Of a stretch of DNA of 64,000 nt, positions 40,908-53,342 are shown one piece after another. Numbering within the stretch: position 1 is the stretch's first letter; every line of letters starts with the position of its first letter. Source of the stretch: Hexactinellida sp. DTS-2022 (Eukaryota > Porifera > Hexactinellida); the NCBI GenBank assembly GCA_028753945.1, contig JAPNXP010000012.1, forward strand, positions 806,001 through 870,000, given 5' to 3'. The notes beneath the pieces are model-generated. The model was not told the DNA's origin, searched no databases, and worked only from the letters and a program-made list of their open reading frames with translations. A program made the position numbers and the translations under genes.

Positions 40908-42657
40908 AATTGCACCTGTTCTAACTTATTGTTAACATCTTAAAAAAATGCATATATGTGCCGGGACATATAATGTTTCGTTTAGAGAGAGTAGAGTAGA
41001 GCTAAAGAGTATCCACAACTCACGTTGGTTATATGAGTGAATATTAGACTGCTGTTATTCCTGCTAATAGGGAGCTAAAAAATATAGATTAGTAAGACTA
41101 AGAACTTTACATTTAAGGTAATTCCCCTGATACAGCACTGAAATGTTCAAACGGGAAATGATGCACTTACTCAGGATTTAAAGTCGCCTCTATTTATAGA
41201 CTCCCTCCTCCTCCAATCCTCCGAACTCCCTAATCCATTGTAACAGCTGGTCTTATATATTCTAGGAAAGCAAATTCAGATTAAGAGGAGACCAAATTTC
41301 CTTACTTATGAGTAGCCTGATATAGCTCATGCTAGAATGAGATAATATTTTGGAGTGTGTGGGTTAGTCAGTTAATTGTGTAGAAAGAATACTAAGTGGG
41401 ACAGGATTGAGTAGAGTAAGACGAATACGCGACAAACCTGAAATACTCGTATCTCCGATTGGAGCTGCTGTTTGAACTAGAGGCGGCGCCAGGATTTTTA
41501 GAAGGGGGGATTCAGGGAAAACCTATAAGTGGAAGTTATGCTCAGAGGTTTCAACAGAGTAGAAGCGAATTTACATTTGTGACTGGATTGCAAAAAACAT
41601 TCAATTTTTGTAGTCACTGATGGAGTCGAGATTTATGAATCTCTAAAACAATAAATATCTGCGAGTAAATCTATAACTATGAATGCGTGCGTACCAGGGA
41701 TACAATCAAAGCTTTAAAATAAAGTTTATCATAAAGTAGGCTATGAGTTTATCTATCTATCTTCACTGCTTGTTAAACAGGGTTAGAAAGGTACTAAATA
41801 TATACAACTAATAGTCAGAGGGAATATTATTAATACTCACCATTCGTTTGAAGGTTGTCCGGTAAGATTCCATTTGCTTAAAGTGGAGAATAAACAAGAA
41901 TAATACATACCGAACAGAGTCCACGAATTGGGTCCCGTCCCCCCACAAGCCACAAGGGGGCACGCGAAGAGAGAGATGAAGCAATGATGTCAAGGATCAC
42001 CAACATCTCCATTGGGTTCGAGCCTATTGGAGCAACCTGATAATTTGGGGAATTGTACAGTGGAGGGAGTGGCGAAAGGTGTAGCCGGTAGCATGAGACT
42101 ACTAAGTACCTAGTTACAAAGCTCTAATGATTGCAATGTCCAATCTACGATGGAGTTGTGCGTAATTGTAAGAATTTTGAAATTGTGATAAACGAATAAT
42201 TAAATTCATCTCTATTGTTTGTTTATAAATTTACTTGCAAATATATTTGTATACTAAATTTCATATTCCACCCATTATTCAATTTTAGGCCATATAAAAT
42301 AAATAACTTGTTTATCATCCCCGTCCGTCCCTATATTTACCCCCCGTCCGGATCTATTTTATTATTATTTTATGAACCTAATCATACAGATATTAACTAT
42401 AAACTTGTGTAAAGTACTCCTAATTTAGAAATTTTTAATTAGTCTTGTATTTAGAACATTACTTTCATTATTTGGGCATTGTCATGTGATTTTATAATTT
42501 AATTTAAATATTAATATTTATTGTTTGGCATAGGGTAATGTTTTTTGCATAGTAACGGAAATAAAAAATAAAAATAAAATCCCGTCCGCCGTCCGTATTT
42601 TCTGAAAAAATCCGGATGATAAACAAGTTATTTATTTTATATGGCCTTATATAATAA
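40908..42657. other. Intergenic, no gene seen
   Basis: AT-rich DNA. Short ORFs at 41808-41993 and 42215-42412 show no recognisable features. About 42280-42360 and 42580-42650 contain a repeated, inverted phrase (ggccatataaaataaataac / gttatttattttatatggcc) with cgtccgtcc-rich inner ends, suggesting another small inverted-repeat element at roughly 42285-42648. Confidence 0.5.
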
Positions 42658-43200
42658 TCTATACTATTAAAACACAAGCCTGGGTGTATATGCACGGGCG
42701 TCGCACGGCTCTAAAAACTCTCCGGTTTAACAGTTAAAATGGTCCGGCCAAACCGGACCCCCCTATATAATATAGTAGAATTAATGAAAAGTGGTCCGGT
42801 CCGGCCATGGCCGGACCGCGTGCTACGCCTATGATATGTGTATATATATATTTGTTTGTATGTTACGAGTTCATAGGCGTAGGCTCCGGTAGGGTTGGTG
42901 AGGCCATGGCCCTACCAATAATTTGTCAAGAGCCATCATCTTCTATTAAGTATGATGCAAGTTAGCATAAATGGCCCTACCAATCCGGGCAATCCCCATC
43001 CCGAGTATACGCCCCTGGAGTTGATTGAAGAAAGTGGACGGTTTCCAAATGTGATTTTTGCATATAGCGGTAACTTTTGGCACCCGCCAACAAGTTGAGG
43101 TTTCCACTCAAAATTTCTCACACCTCGACAAGTTATGATGTCATTGTCACATTTCGAGAACCCTGAAAATTCACTTAATCGCACATAATTCGCGCCCTTT
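42658..43200 (+). mobile_element. Helitron-like element, copy 2, 3'-truncated
   Basis: Starts TCTATACTATTAAAACACAA after an A and shares acaagcctgggtg, tttgtttgtatgttacgag, aacttttggcacccgcc and tcacacctcgacaagtta with copy 1. The hairpin end is missing. It carries different internal insertions from copy 1, including one at 42872-43017. Confidence 0.6.
42872..43017. mobile_element. 146-bp element with 5-bp TSD inside Helitron copy 2
   Basis: Ends cataggcgtaggctcc and the imperfect complement gagtatacgcccctg. GAGTT occurs on both sides (42867-42871, 43018-43022). Copy 1 (about 38223-38236) has the uninterrupted sequence ttacgagttgattg, giving the empty site. Confidence 0.75.
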
Positions 43201-45048
43201 AATACCTTAATAGATAACCTATGAGTTTACTAAAACTCAATTTTACTTATTGTAATCTTCATTAATTTCTCCAATTTTTGGAATTGCCTGTAATCAAGGG
43301 GCCTGAGTTTCACAGATATACACAATTATCAACTTGAGTGCTCAGTGTATCTTTGTTTGTTAGTGTATTGATAAATGACACAAATTTACAGAAATGTTCA
43401 AATAAGAGTAATATCAAGAGAGTTAGGAAGTAAGCAAGTATGATGACAAACAGGAAGTAAAGGCTCAATAATGAATCATATTAATGATGACTTGATTATC
43501 AAGTTAAAGGGGGGTCCAAATCTGTAAAGGGGGGGACAAAATCCGTCAAATACTATCTATATTTACATATTTGACGGAAATGGACCCCCCGGTCCAAATC
43601 TGTAGGGGGTTCCATTTCCGTCAAAACAAGGCCTCTAATTTTGGGATTAACTCAGGACATTTGGATAAGTGCACTAACTGATACATTTCGTAATTTAGGC
43701 AGCTTAGAACAATGATGTACAAAATTAGTAAACAAGTGTCCTATAGGCAATTTTAATACACTGATTATATGCTAGGACATCAATCATAGAGCAGCACTAA
43801 AATATCTCGGTATACAGATAACTAGTGACTAGATGAGCGTTATCTATATTATTAAGAAAGCTTGGTCCGTCCTCCCCTGTAACTATTTGCTATATTACCC
43901 GATGCTGACGAAATAAATATAAATCGAAAGCTATTTCAAGGGAGACCTCGGGAAATATACTGGGTTCCACTAAAAAGGTGTTAGTTCCAGAATTACACGG
44001 CATTTTGTGTTATTACTAATGTGCATATATAAGCCTATTGTTAAAGGTATAATCCTATTGGTTACTGCTAACTGGGATACTAATCCTATTGGTTACTGCT
44101 AACTGGGATATTAATCCTATTGGTTACTGCTAACTGGGATATTTGGGATATTAATCCCCCATTGGAGACCCGAGGCAATCCTTTTCGTCATAAACCAGGA
44201 AGCATAAAAACTACCGCTGATGGCAGAAGCATGGAGGAAGGGATATGCAGGGAAGAGTGTCATACAGTTTGGTTAGAAACCTCGGGAATGGCTCTATACG
44301 ACTAATTTTGTATATCGGGAAGTATTTAACAGCTAAGCTGCAACGCGTAGCATTGTAAAATGCTATAATTGGGGGTCGCATCCCAACTGTTTATGCCGAC
44401 TAATTCGTCGCAAGGCGACGGGTCACTTGGCTAGGTAATTATTATAGAATTGGGCAACCTTAAGATTCCTGAAAAGAATATTGAAGAGGAATGCATACAA
44501 TCGATCAAAACAAGCGCAAAAATTCAAGATGCTTTGATTTACACTCTAGTCGTTTGGTAATCATTTCAAACCAAAACATTTATTGGTACAACTTTCTACG
44601 ATTATGATGGAATAAAAACAAAAAATTCAACTTGAAGAATATTCAGTTCTCACAATTTTGTAGTTTTTTTGGTTATTGTTAGTCTACATATTAAGACTTA
44701 GATAAAGCTTAAGAATGTCATCATAAACATCTAAGAAAGAAAGACAGAAAGAAAAGAAGGTTTAATTAGTAGCCCGTAGGCTAAATTGCACTTACAAAAA
44801 AAAGAATATTATAAAAATACTTAGAAAAAAATAAAACAAAAAACAAAACAAATACATTGGCCAATTAACAGGCAGGCATCCTGATCCCCTGGAGGGTTTA
44901 CGCTGGTAACCAGCTATCTATCTGCACCAGGATTATCCCAAAGATAGCACCGTTGGATTAGGAAGCTTTAGACGGATTTAACCCTCGACCCACCCCATCA
45001 GAGAAAAAATACTTTTCATTAATTAGGTTTCATTGCTTATTTCGGATG
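43201..45048. other. Intergenic, repeats only
   Basis: No gene recognised. About 43503-43622 has inverted and direct copies of ggtccaaatctgta with g-runs. A 31-bp unit (aatcctattggttactgcta...) is repeated three times at 44051-44143. The ORF at 44120-44305 starts inside that repeat and has no recognisable features. Confidence 0.5.
44051..44143 (+). repeat. 31-bp tandem repeat, three copies
   Basis: Units begin aatcctattggttactgcta at 44051, 44082 and 44113, an exact spacing of 31 bp. Confidence 0.9.
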
Positions 45049-45056
45049 CTCTATAT

Positions 45057-45556
45057 CAGTGGTTCTCAAACTTTTCACAGCGCGTACCACTTCATCAAAT
45101 ATCAGGGTCTCCGCGTACCACCATAATGATAGATATTTAAATACATCCCTAAACGACGTACACCATATCGTACTAAAGTACATTTCCATTGTATTTAATA
45201 ACATTTCAATTTTGATGTATTTTAAAGTATAATCCACCCTCTCAAGGGCGAATCCAGGATTAAGTCTCTGCGCGGTCAAAGGTACAAGCAGCGAGCGTAG
45301 CGAGCGACCTAGAGGGGGTTTGGGGTTTATATCCCATGGATCTTTTTGCAGAATTATTGTTAACTAGTAATCTACCTACGGAATCAAATTTGCTAACAAA
45401 AACAAAATACAATAGATTTAGAATGTGTACTCTACCAAAGGAGCAAGTGCCCCCTTCCTCCCCTGACTCCTACTCCCTCCGCCAATAGCTCCGCGTACCA
45501 CTAGAAGGAGCTCGCGTACCACCAGTGGTACGCGTACCACAGTTTGAGAACCACTG
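45057..45556. mobile_element. hAT-like element, 500 bp, 8-bp TSD
   Basis: Ends CAGTGGTTCTCAAACTTTT and cagtttgagaaccactg are inverted, the classic wording of hAT ends. The direct repeat CTCTATAT flanks it at 45049-45056 and 45557-45564. Inner subterminal copies of cgcgtaccac recur. No transposase ORF. Confidence 0.9.
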
Positions 45557-45837
45557 CTCTATATGTTGTTAATGTTCATGTTCCCTGCAAATTTCATCCA
45601 GAAATATAAAACATTTTAGGAAATATGGTACTGGAACTAAATTCCTACTAATGCAATGTCCTAATTTTAGAAATTATTTTAGTATACGCCACATTAAGCG
45701 TTTCAAATACATCTGGGAGAATGGTTGTAAAATTTGGATACAAAAACGTAAAATAATCATGAATCATTCATGTATAGGTTTCACCAGACTAAATAACTAG
45801 TATATAGTACAGGTTTGTTTTTTAAGGTTGAGACCTT

Positions 45838-45968
45838 GGTGTAAATCAGCAGCGGCCTTGGTGTAACTCAACACTGCAGCGGCCGCGGCCGACCGAATCG
45901 TGGTGTAACTCCCAAAAATCTTGGTACTAAATTTACACCAAGATCGAAAAATTTACACCAAGATTGAA
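45838..45968 (-). repeat. Repeat family I copy 2
   Basis: Reverse orientation of 4232-4342: gagaccttggtgtaa, gtgtaactcaacactgcag, cggccgcggccgacc and cgtggtgtaactccc. It contains GCGGCCGC like copy 1. Confidence 0.6.
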
Positions 45969-48353
45969 ATTGTCCAAGAACTTGTCTCAGTTTTGCATAT
46001 CTATCGAATAAATAAAGCTTGATTAGCACTTAAATACTGTGGTTTGTTTGATTCTAGGGTGAACATATATTCAGTCATATAGGAAATCAATATTACGCAA
46101 TTTGGCTATGATCAATCACTCGAACGAATGTATAAAAATACAAAAAACAGAATAAATAAATAAATTGTGTATTCCTCGAGTGTAGGAGGGCTTATAAGTA
46201 TATATTATATATATATATATATCAGGGCAAGCGAAGCGGTCAGACCAATAAAGACTTGACTATCTATCTATTAATCTAACTATCTCTCTCTCGCTCTCTC
46301 TATCTATCTATCGATCGTTTACTAAATACTTATTTACAGAATTTTGGTACCCTACTAGGCCACTAACTTATCCCATAAAGTGAATAAAAGCAAATACTAA
46401 ATGCTTTTCATTATATAAAACCTCCTCCACCTCCTCCGTCCATCCAAAGATCCATAATCAATCTGATCTAAACTAGAAGAGTTGAGATTTGTAAAACACA
46501 TATAAAGTCAAGTTTATCTAAAACTCGGATTCTTAACAGGGGTGCCAATCCAATCCAATCGAGAGAACTTATCGATTATCGATTGCTGAATTTTGTATCG
46601 ATTGGATTGCCCAAAGTCTTCATCAATTGGATAATTATCGATTTTCCCCGATTTTACGTGTAAGGCGAAAATATTAATATATTTGTTTGTTTGGACGAAT
46701 AAGTATGAAAAAAACATTACAAAATTATAGCTAATGAGTCCATAGAAATGTAAATTCAAAAGTTTTGCAATTTGCTTATACTTTACATACGGAATCGAAT
46801 ATGTAAATAGCCATTTTGAATGTTATTATGCAGCTATAAGCTTAAATGTATAAAATTATAATATTGTTGTTCAAATACTTTTGGCCGGGTAGTGTACATA
46901 TTTCTTAATCGTGGAGACAAGATAAGATAAAGAACCCTAATATTATCTATAAATTAGAATAATTTATACACAATCGATGGATAATCGATAAATAATGGAT
47001 AGAAAATCGATAAATAATATATTGAAAATCAACTAATAATCGATGATTTTCATCGATTATCAATGGGATGGATTGTCAGATCATATCATCGATTGGATTG
47101 GATTGGATCGGATCTTAATTAACCTCTTCTGTACTATTTTCCCTCTGACCTAGTAAGCAAAGTCCATTTACCCCTGACGAACTACATGAGGACTGTGGCT
47201 GCGGAAATAAATGTATTTTAGGGGGGCTGAAAATTTGAAAAGTAAAATGATAACAACAATTAGAAAAACCTGAATCGACGCCCCGATTGCAAATGAGGAA
47301 AAATATTTCTTCAATACTACATTCGTTTTGAGTAAAATATATGAAATTGGTAGGGTAATTTTTATCAGTTACAACAACTACTAACTAAGAAATTATATTG
47401 AGATATAACTAACAAAGAGCTCCTTGTATATTAACAACCAAGGAATACCTTATAGGATATTAACGTCAAGGATATTAAAGCGATTAGGAGCAAAACGTTT
47501 CCAAATACATGAAATTAACGCAAATAAAAATTAGAAATTAATTAATTATTAATTAATTTAATATCCATATTACTATATACTTTTTCTCGTCACAAAAGAA
47601 AACCTTTCCATCAACTTTATTGAGATGGCATCGGAAAATACTATGTAACTTGGAAGTAAATAAGGGATATATAACAGTGGCAAATGTAACTGCTGGAAAT
47701 TAACGTCAGTGAAATTAACGCGATTTAGAGCAATTCGTATTAATTTCCTATAATAGGGTATTTATATAGGTAAATAGTAACTTCATTAGTAAGTATAGCA
47801 AAACTCGTTAGTAACTTAGAATTAACATGATTAATGCTAACTTTTGGTTAGTATGAACACAATTTTTGGAATTTTAAAATTATTTAAATTTAAATTACAT
47901 CGTTAAAACCGGCTTCGGATTAGACGAACAATTTTTGATGGTCTCTTGGTTAATCAGGAAGTTTATATCAATATCTAAAGTACTTGACCTGATACTAATC
48001 AGTTATGAACTTTACGGGGGCTATAGCCCTCGTAGCCCCCCGTGGTTCCGCAGCCTATGCATGAGCGAGCGGCAACGAAAAATCCATTTCCGTTAAAACA
48101 TAACTACTGTCAATTGAGTTTTTTGTTAGTTGCACTTATAAACGATTCTGATTCATTATATTGAGTGAAGGAGATAACTAATCTACGACCATGGCCAAAT
48201 TTAAGTTAAGAAATCCTGATCTAAAGAATTGAATTTACGTACTAATTTTCTTCTTCTTTTTTCTCTAAGATAAAGATAGAAATAGAAATAAAGCATCAGC
48301 TAATTATTTTGCGAATTATGGTATACAAAGAAAATATAAAAAAACTCACTCGG
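45969..48353. other. Intergenic, no gene seen
   Basis: Contains AT and CTAT microsatellites at about 46196-46315. An inverted structure at about 46536-47115 has ends rich in ccaatccaatcgat / atcgattggattgg and looks like a decayed inverted-repeat transposon. The rest is AT-rich. The ORF at 46514-46759 lies in that repeat. The last part probably includes the 3' UTR of the 48354-53075 gene. Confidence 0.5.
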
Positions 48354-49845
48354 CTAACTCGCCGGTACCCCCCCCCCTGAGTCTGATTTGGGAGCATTCT
48401 AGTACAAAGGAACAGAATATTACAAGATATGCAACCAAAGTGTACCCTGACAAACTAGATACTTACGGGGACAGTCGGCACCGCCCCCTGCGCCCCTTGC
48501 CGCTGTATGCCTGCTGAAGTTTTTGTCTGTATTAGAGAAATAAGCATAATTAGAGTCAACCAAAGTGTACCCTGACAAACTAGATACTTACGGAGACAGT
48601 CGGCACCGCCCCCTGCGCCCCTTGCCGCTGTATGCCTGCTGAAGTTTTTGTCTATATTAGAGAAATAAGCATAATTAGAGTCAACCAAAGTGTACCCTGA
48701 CAAACTAGATACTTACGGAGACAGTCGGCACCGCCCCCTGCGCCCCTTGCCGCTGTATGCCTGCTGAAGTTTTTGTCTGTATTAGAGAAATAAGCATAAT
48801 TAGAGTCAACCAAAGTGTACCCTGACAAACTAGATACTTACGGAGACAGTCGGCACCGCCCCCTGCCGCTGTGTGCCAGCTGAAGTGTTGCTCTATATTA
48901 GAGAAATAAGCATAATTAGAGTCAACCAAAGTGGACCCTGACAAACTAGATACTTACGCGCAATTACGGGGACAGTCTGTAGGGCACCCTGGCCTCGCCC
49001 TTGCCCCTGCCGGGACGGGCTATGATTACTATCGGATAATATAATCAACCAAGTAAAAAGCTTGCAAACAATACACTCACCTAGGGTAGTAGCTGTGGGG
49101 AATTCGCCGCCCCTGCAGGTAAGGACTATGAAATCTGAATCTATATCGGATAATATAATCAACCAAGTGGGAAGCTTGCAAACAATAGACTCATCCGTCG
49201 ATGAAATTGGGGGGAAGGGGGGCTAGTTGCCCCTGCCCCTGCCCCTGCCCCTGCTGGTGGGGAGGATTGTAATATCTGAGTCTATATCGAACAATATAAT
49301 CAACAAAGTCTGAAGTTTGCAAACAATATACTCACCCGTCGATGAAATTGGGGAGAAGGGGGGCTACTTGCCCCTGCCCCTGCCCCTGCTGGTGGGGCGG
49401 AGTGTAATTTCTGAGTCTATATCGGACAATATAATCAACAAAGTCTGAAGCTTGCAAACAGTATACTCACCTCAGGTGATCGCTTGGGTGGCCTTGCCCA
49501 CTGTGGGCAGGCTCCCTCTCTTCTCTTAGTAAATCTGTCTAAAATAAATGTGTTTTAGCAATTTAGTAAATTATTAAGAGAGAAAAATCTGAAAATTTAA
49601 AAGAACATGTATATTAATGATGCGGACATGTTGGTCACACCAGATTGCGAATATGCTTACTCAATATCGCATGATGACGTAATCATTAAAATTTCACATT
49701 GTTAAATCTGACTATTTAGGCCTATTTACGCTTTATAATCAATATTAGGAGTATATAAACCGCACACCAACCGCGTAGCGGTTGGTGTGTGGTTGTGTTC
49801 TGCCGCGAAGCGACCTAGCAAGCGAAGCGCGCTAGTTATATAATA

Positions 49846-49904
<59 letters not shown>

Positions 49905-52900
49905 CAAGTGTTAGTTATGTACAACGCTTCGCAATTCCTGGCTGGGTTTCGCCACTATTTCCCAGAGGGAGATCGGTTTATACTTCACACCTTGGAGCAG
50001 GAGAGACTGTCCCCTTAGCTAGGGTATTTCTGAAAGGAATGCAAACTGTTCTCAGGTCGGTAGTAGCAGAAGGTGATACGTCACAAGTTGACTCACAACA
50101 GGCCTAAAATAATGTCATGTTCTATTTGAAATCTAATTTTTCGATTCCTTCACCTGAAAATCCATTATAAATTCCTATTTCGCCTGGAAACTCGTTAGAT
50201 ATTATTCCTATTTCGCCTCCAGAAGAATTTCGCGATTCGGAAGCTTCAAGCGAAACTATTGAATTTTTATTAACATTTGATTCCTCAACCTTTTTTTTAC
50301 TTCGATCTTGGCCTATAAAAGGACAGGTCTGTCTACATATCCTAAATAGCTAACATCGACAATGGAACCTGTGATATTAATTTACTTAATTTACTTTCTA
50401 GGTTGAGAACGCTAAGTAAGTACAACAATTGCTAGTGGGGTTACATGATCACGGTGTAACAAACATACCGTCTGTATACGTATATCATAGATTATTGGAA
50501 GTTAGATTACATTATGCATAGCATGCATTATGCTATAAGTTATTCAAAATTAATGTAAATAAGAAAATATCAAAATAAATAAACTAACTGCAAAAGATAC
50601 CTCCTTAGAAGCCTAAAAGGTAAATTAGTTTTTAACACAGAACAATATTGTGGTATCTTCGAGAAACTACTTCGCGAATCAAAATTTTATAATTTATAAT
50701 GACTACAATTATTTCTAATACACCATAAAAAGTATTTAAAGTTAGCTCACCAAGACTTTAGCCTCACAGCCTCCGGGTCCTTTTGTGGAGCATCTGGAGC
50801 TCTAAAAATTGCTCTTTCATAATAAACAGTACAAACAAATTAGAACCTAACTGAATACAGTTGAAAACGTTTTTTTATCCATTTGATTATACTGCCTAGG
50901 CGACAATAAAATCCGAATATTTGATACGAATTGTACGAATATTAAAACAATCCAACAAAGTTTCAAGACAAAAACTACAATGAGACAAAAACAGCTTTAA
51001 AAACCCGATTTAGACTGCAACCAGTTTTTTTCATGTTATTCAATAGTCATATTCAGTTGACGAAAGAATTTTCACAATAATTTCTTGATTACCGAAACAG
51101 AAATTCAAGTTTACAACAATGTGATTTTTTGGAATGAATAATACAGTGGTGGGCAAGGTTTTTCTTTTTTCTTTTTTTGGGAGGTGGGAATTCTTTAAGA
51201 TTTGTTAATACGTACATATAATTTTATATATTCTGACATAATATTTTATAAGTTAAGCTTTTAGTCCATTTAATGAAAGAGATTGCCTGCAGAGTTCGTC
51301 TATAAAGGATTCTATTTAGCAACACACAGGTTGGAATAATCGATAGGATATCGAGATAATCAGGTTTAAATTAGGTGCCCCTCGCAGATTATATCTGCAT
51401 AAAAATTTGCTGTCCCACCCCAGAAATCGTGCATATTAGATTAGAACAACCCAAACTTGACCCGTGACCTACGTTATAATATGGCCTGTTTACTAGTGTT
51501 AAATTTTGGACCATGGATGTCGTTTAAATCCACTGATTCTTTTTAGAATAAATGTTATAGTTAGAGATAATTAACCAAGTAGTAATCCAGAAGAAGTAAT
51601 ATATTATTGGGCTTAATACCAAGCACATTTGAAGTAAATTAATATTGCAATAGTACAAAATATTAAAGAAAACCTGAAAGTGAATAGAATTTTTTAGCAA
51701 ATAAACATTTGAAGAACAATAACAACTAATTGGGTTTAACTTTCTTTATTTTTCGAGAATTTTCGACACGAACCGACTGCAAGGGTAGCAAGGCATTCAT
51801 ATTTTTTGTTATGGATTACTACTTGGTTAATTATCTCTAACTATAACATTTATTCTAAAAAGAATCAATGGACTTAAACGACATCCATGGTCCAAAATTT
51901 AACACTAATGAACAGGCCTTATTATAACGTAGGTCACGCACGACCGTATTTCTCCGAATAAGCGCCGGGGCAATAAAATGGTACTTGATGATAAATTAAA
52001 TGTCCATTAGTTTATAACTGAAGTGTAACTACATTGATTTAGGAAATTTCGGTATGTTTGTTGCAGTGTATTAGAGAACTTAGTGAGTACGCGTACACAC
52101 CATTTAAGTTTGGTGTGTATGCGTACTCACCAAACTGTGTAGTGAGTACGCGTACATACTAAATGTAATTTGTGTGTTAGAGTATTTTTCATGTAATGAG
52201 TTGTTTTCTCCGATTCTAAGCTCATTTATATTAGTAATAATTATTGTCTCAATCAATAACTTAATTTAGGTAAAACCTCTGAATATAGTTAATTAAAAAG
52301 CCGTAAACATTCAAATGAAAGTTGAAGTTACTGATTAAAATTCTGTTTAGAATCGCTTAATATCTCACTTCATGATTTCCAGCTTCTTAATTAACTATAT
52401 TCAGAGGTTTTACATAAATCAAGCGTGAAACAACTCATTACATGAAAAATACTCTTAACACACAAATTACAATGCCTTGACAATGCTCCGCTATCAATTG
52501 TGGATCATGGGGAGATAATGAAAAAGTGAAAAGAACCAAAATCAAACAAAGAAACGAATTAAAGTAGAGGATAAAAACTTACTGAATCACGCTGACCACC
52601 CTCTCGCTCAGGATCGGCACCTGGAACATAACCGCTCCGTGGACGTCCTCACAGCCCCCCTGAATACCTCCATGTGATTTTCGGTAAAACGATTGCGCGA
52701 TATCGCGTGGGGGGGTCCGCTTGTGGAATTCTAATCTATGCCGGGGGGGCTCTGCAAAGTTAGTCGTGCTCAGCATCTCTCCGCTCTAAATAAGAGAATA
52801 CAATATAATTAGATAGTCTCAAAAGTTAACCCCAATAAAATTAACCAGGTTAACTTTTTTGTCGCTATATTTTGTAAAAATAGTGTACGGTGTACATTCA

Positions 52901-53075
52901 ATAAAGTAAATGACATCCTGATAAAGTTATAGTAATAAATAAAGGAAAATAAAAAGTCATGTTTTAATAAAGTACTCAACCTCTTTCGTCCGTAGACCCT
53001 CTCATACAATTTTAACACATTCTGTGAACCCCTCTCATCGACTGCAATGCAAAATTTACTATCTGCTGGACCCAT
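48354..53075 (-). CDS. Predicted 13-exon Gln/Gly-rich gene with duplicated mini-exons
   Basis: Inferred exons: 52981-53075, 52583-52783, 50751-50799, 49471-49538, 49336-49416, 49195-49281, 49081-49140, 48968-49028, 48842-48892, 48717-48776, 48592-48651, 48467-48526 and 48354-48398 (stop TAG). All phases agree, giving 325 residues. Exon 2 encodes an ordinary-looking segment (GGCEDVHGAVMFQVPILSE). Exons 5-12 are variations on HQQGQGQGQ / GIQRQGAQGAVPTVS. Each has an acceptor (atatag or acag) and, except exon 6, a GT donor, mostly gtaagtatc or gtgagt. Exon 6 has AT in place of GT. Exons 2 and 3 need the second AG of an AGAG acceptor to stay open. No family recognised. The upstream limit is uncertain: the first ATG was used, but earlier exons are possible. 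Confidence 0.55.
48432..48931 (-). repeat. 125-bp tandem repeat, each unit one exon
   Basis: The phrase caaccaaagtg recurs at 48432, 48557, 48682, 48807 and 48923: three units of exactly 125 bp and one of 116. Each unit contains, on the minus strand, a branch/acceptor region ttctctaatatag, a 60-nt (or 51-nt) open module and a donor gtaagtatctag. Units are nearly identical, including the intron parts. Confidence 0.93.
49583..49835 (+). mobile_element. Helitron-like 3' end, copy 3
   Basis: Shares with copy 1 ctgaaaatttaaaagaaca, atgcggacatgttggtcac, the hairpin ccaaccgcgtagcggttgg and gcgaagcgacctagcaagc. It ends gcgcgCTAG followed by T. It lies in intron 3 of the mini-exon gene. Confidence 0.65.
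49847..49901. repeat. (TTG)n microsatellite
   Basis: About 18 uninterrupted ttg units directly after the Helitron-like end. The poly-Leu ORF here is an artefact. Confidence 0.97.
49902..50750. other. Intron 3 sequence, no gene seen
   Basis: Sequence between the microsatellite and exon 3 of the mini-exon gene. The ORF extending to 50107 starts in the ttg run; its remaining 60 codons match no family I recognise. Confidence 0.4.
51483..51918. mobile_element. Foldback element with ~106-bp arms
   Basis: Arms 51483-51588 (ggcctgtttactagtgttaa...) and 51812-51918 (...ttaacactaatgaacaggcc) are near-complementary. It lies in intron 2 of the mini-exon gene. The loop is AT-rich and carries no ORF. Confidence 0.85.
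52165..52470. mobile_element. Inverted-repeat element, ~300 bp
   Basis: Ends gtaatttgtgtgttagagta and tactcttaacacacaaattac. Inner arms atgtaatgagttgtt / aacaactcattacat and aaaacctctgaatatagtta / taactatattcagaggtttt. A shorter hairpin (gtgagtacgcgtacac...gtatgcgtactcac) sits just outside at 52082-52130. Confidence 0.8.
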
Positions 53076-53171
53076 GCTATCGACCGTGCACTAACAACCA
53101 TATAACACCCAAGTAGTAGTGGCTGATTTAATAAATAGTCAGATTTCAATCAAGGATTCTAGAATTTAATA

Positions 53172-53342
53172 AATGAGAATGCTTATATAGAGTCTAGTAG
53201 AGTTCAGATTTTTTCCCATACTAAAAGCCCAGGCTTACTTTCTAAAGGTCAATTTCAAAGCCTGGGGAAAACTGACCTTTCTCAGTGCCTGAATACACAT
53301 ACTGAAAAACTGAACTCTACTAGAGCTGATATAAGTTATTTG
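53172..53342. mobile_element. Foldback MITE family G, copy 3
   Basis: Same modules as 27791-27968, including cccaggcttactttctaaag and ctgaactctactagagctga. Confidence 0.75.

Noticed and set aside
48455-49162. ORFs reading through the mini-exon repeats (for example ...CQGTLWLTLIMLISLIQTKTS...) as a membrane protein
   Set aside because: They run through conserved acceptor and donor signals and through intron-like AT-rich parts; the hydrophobic stretch is the translated intron.
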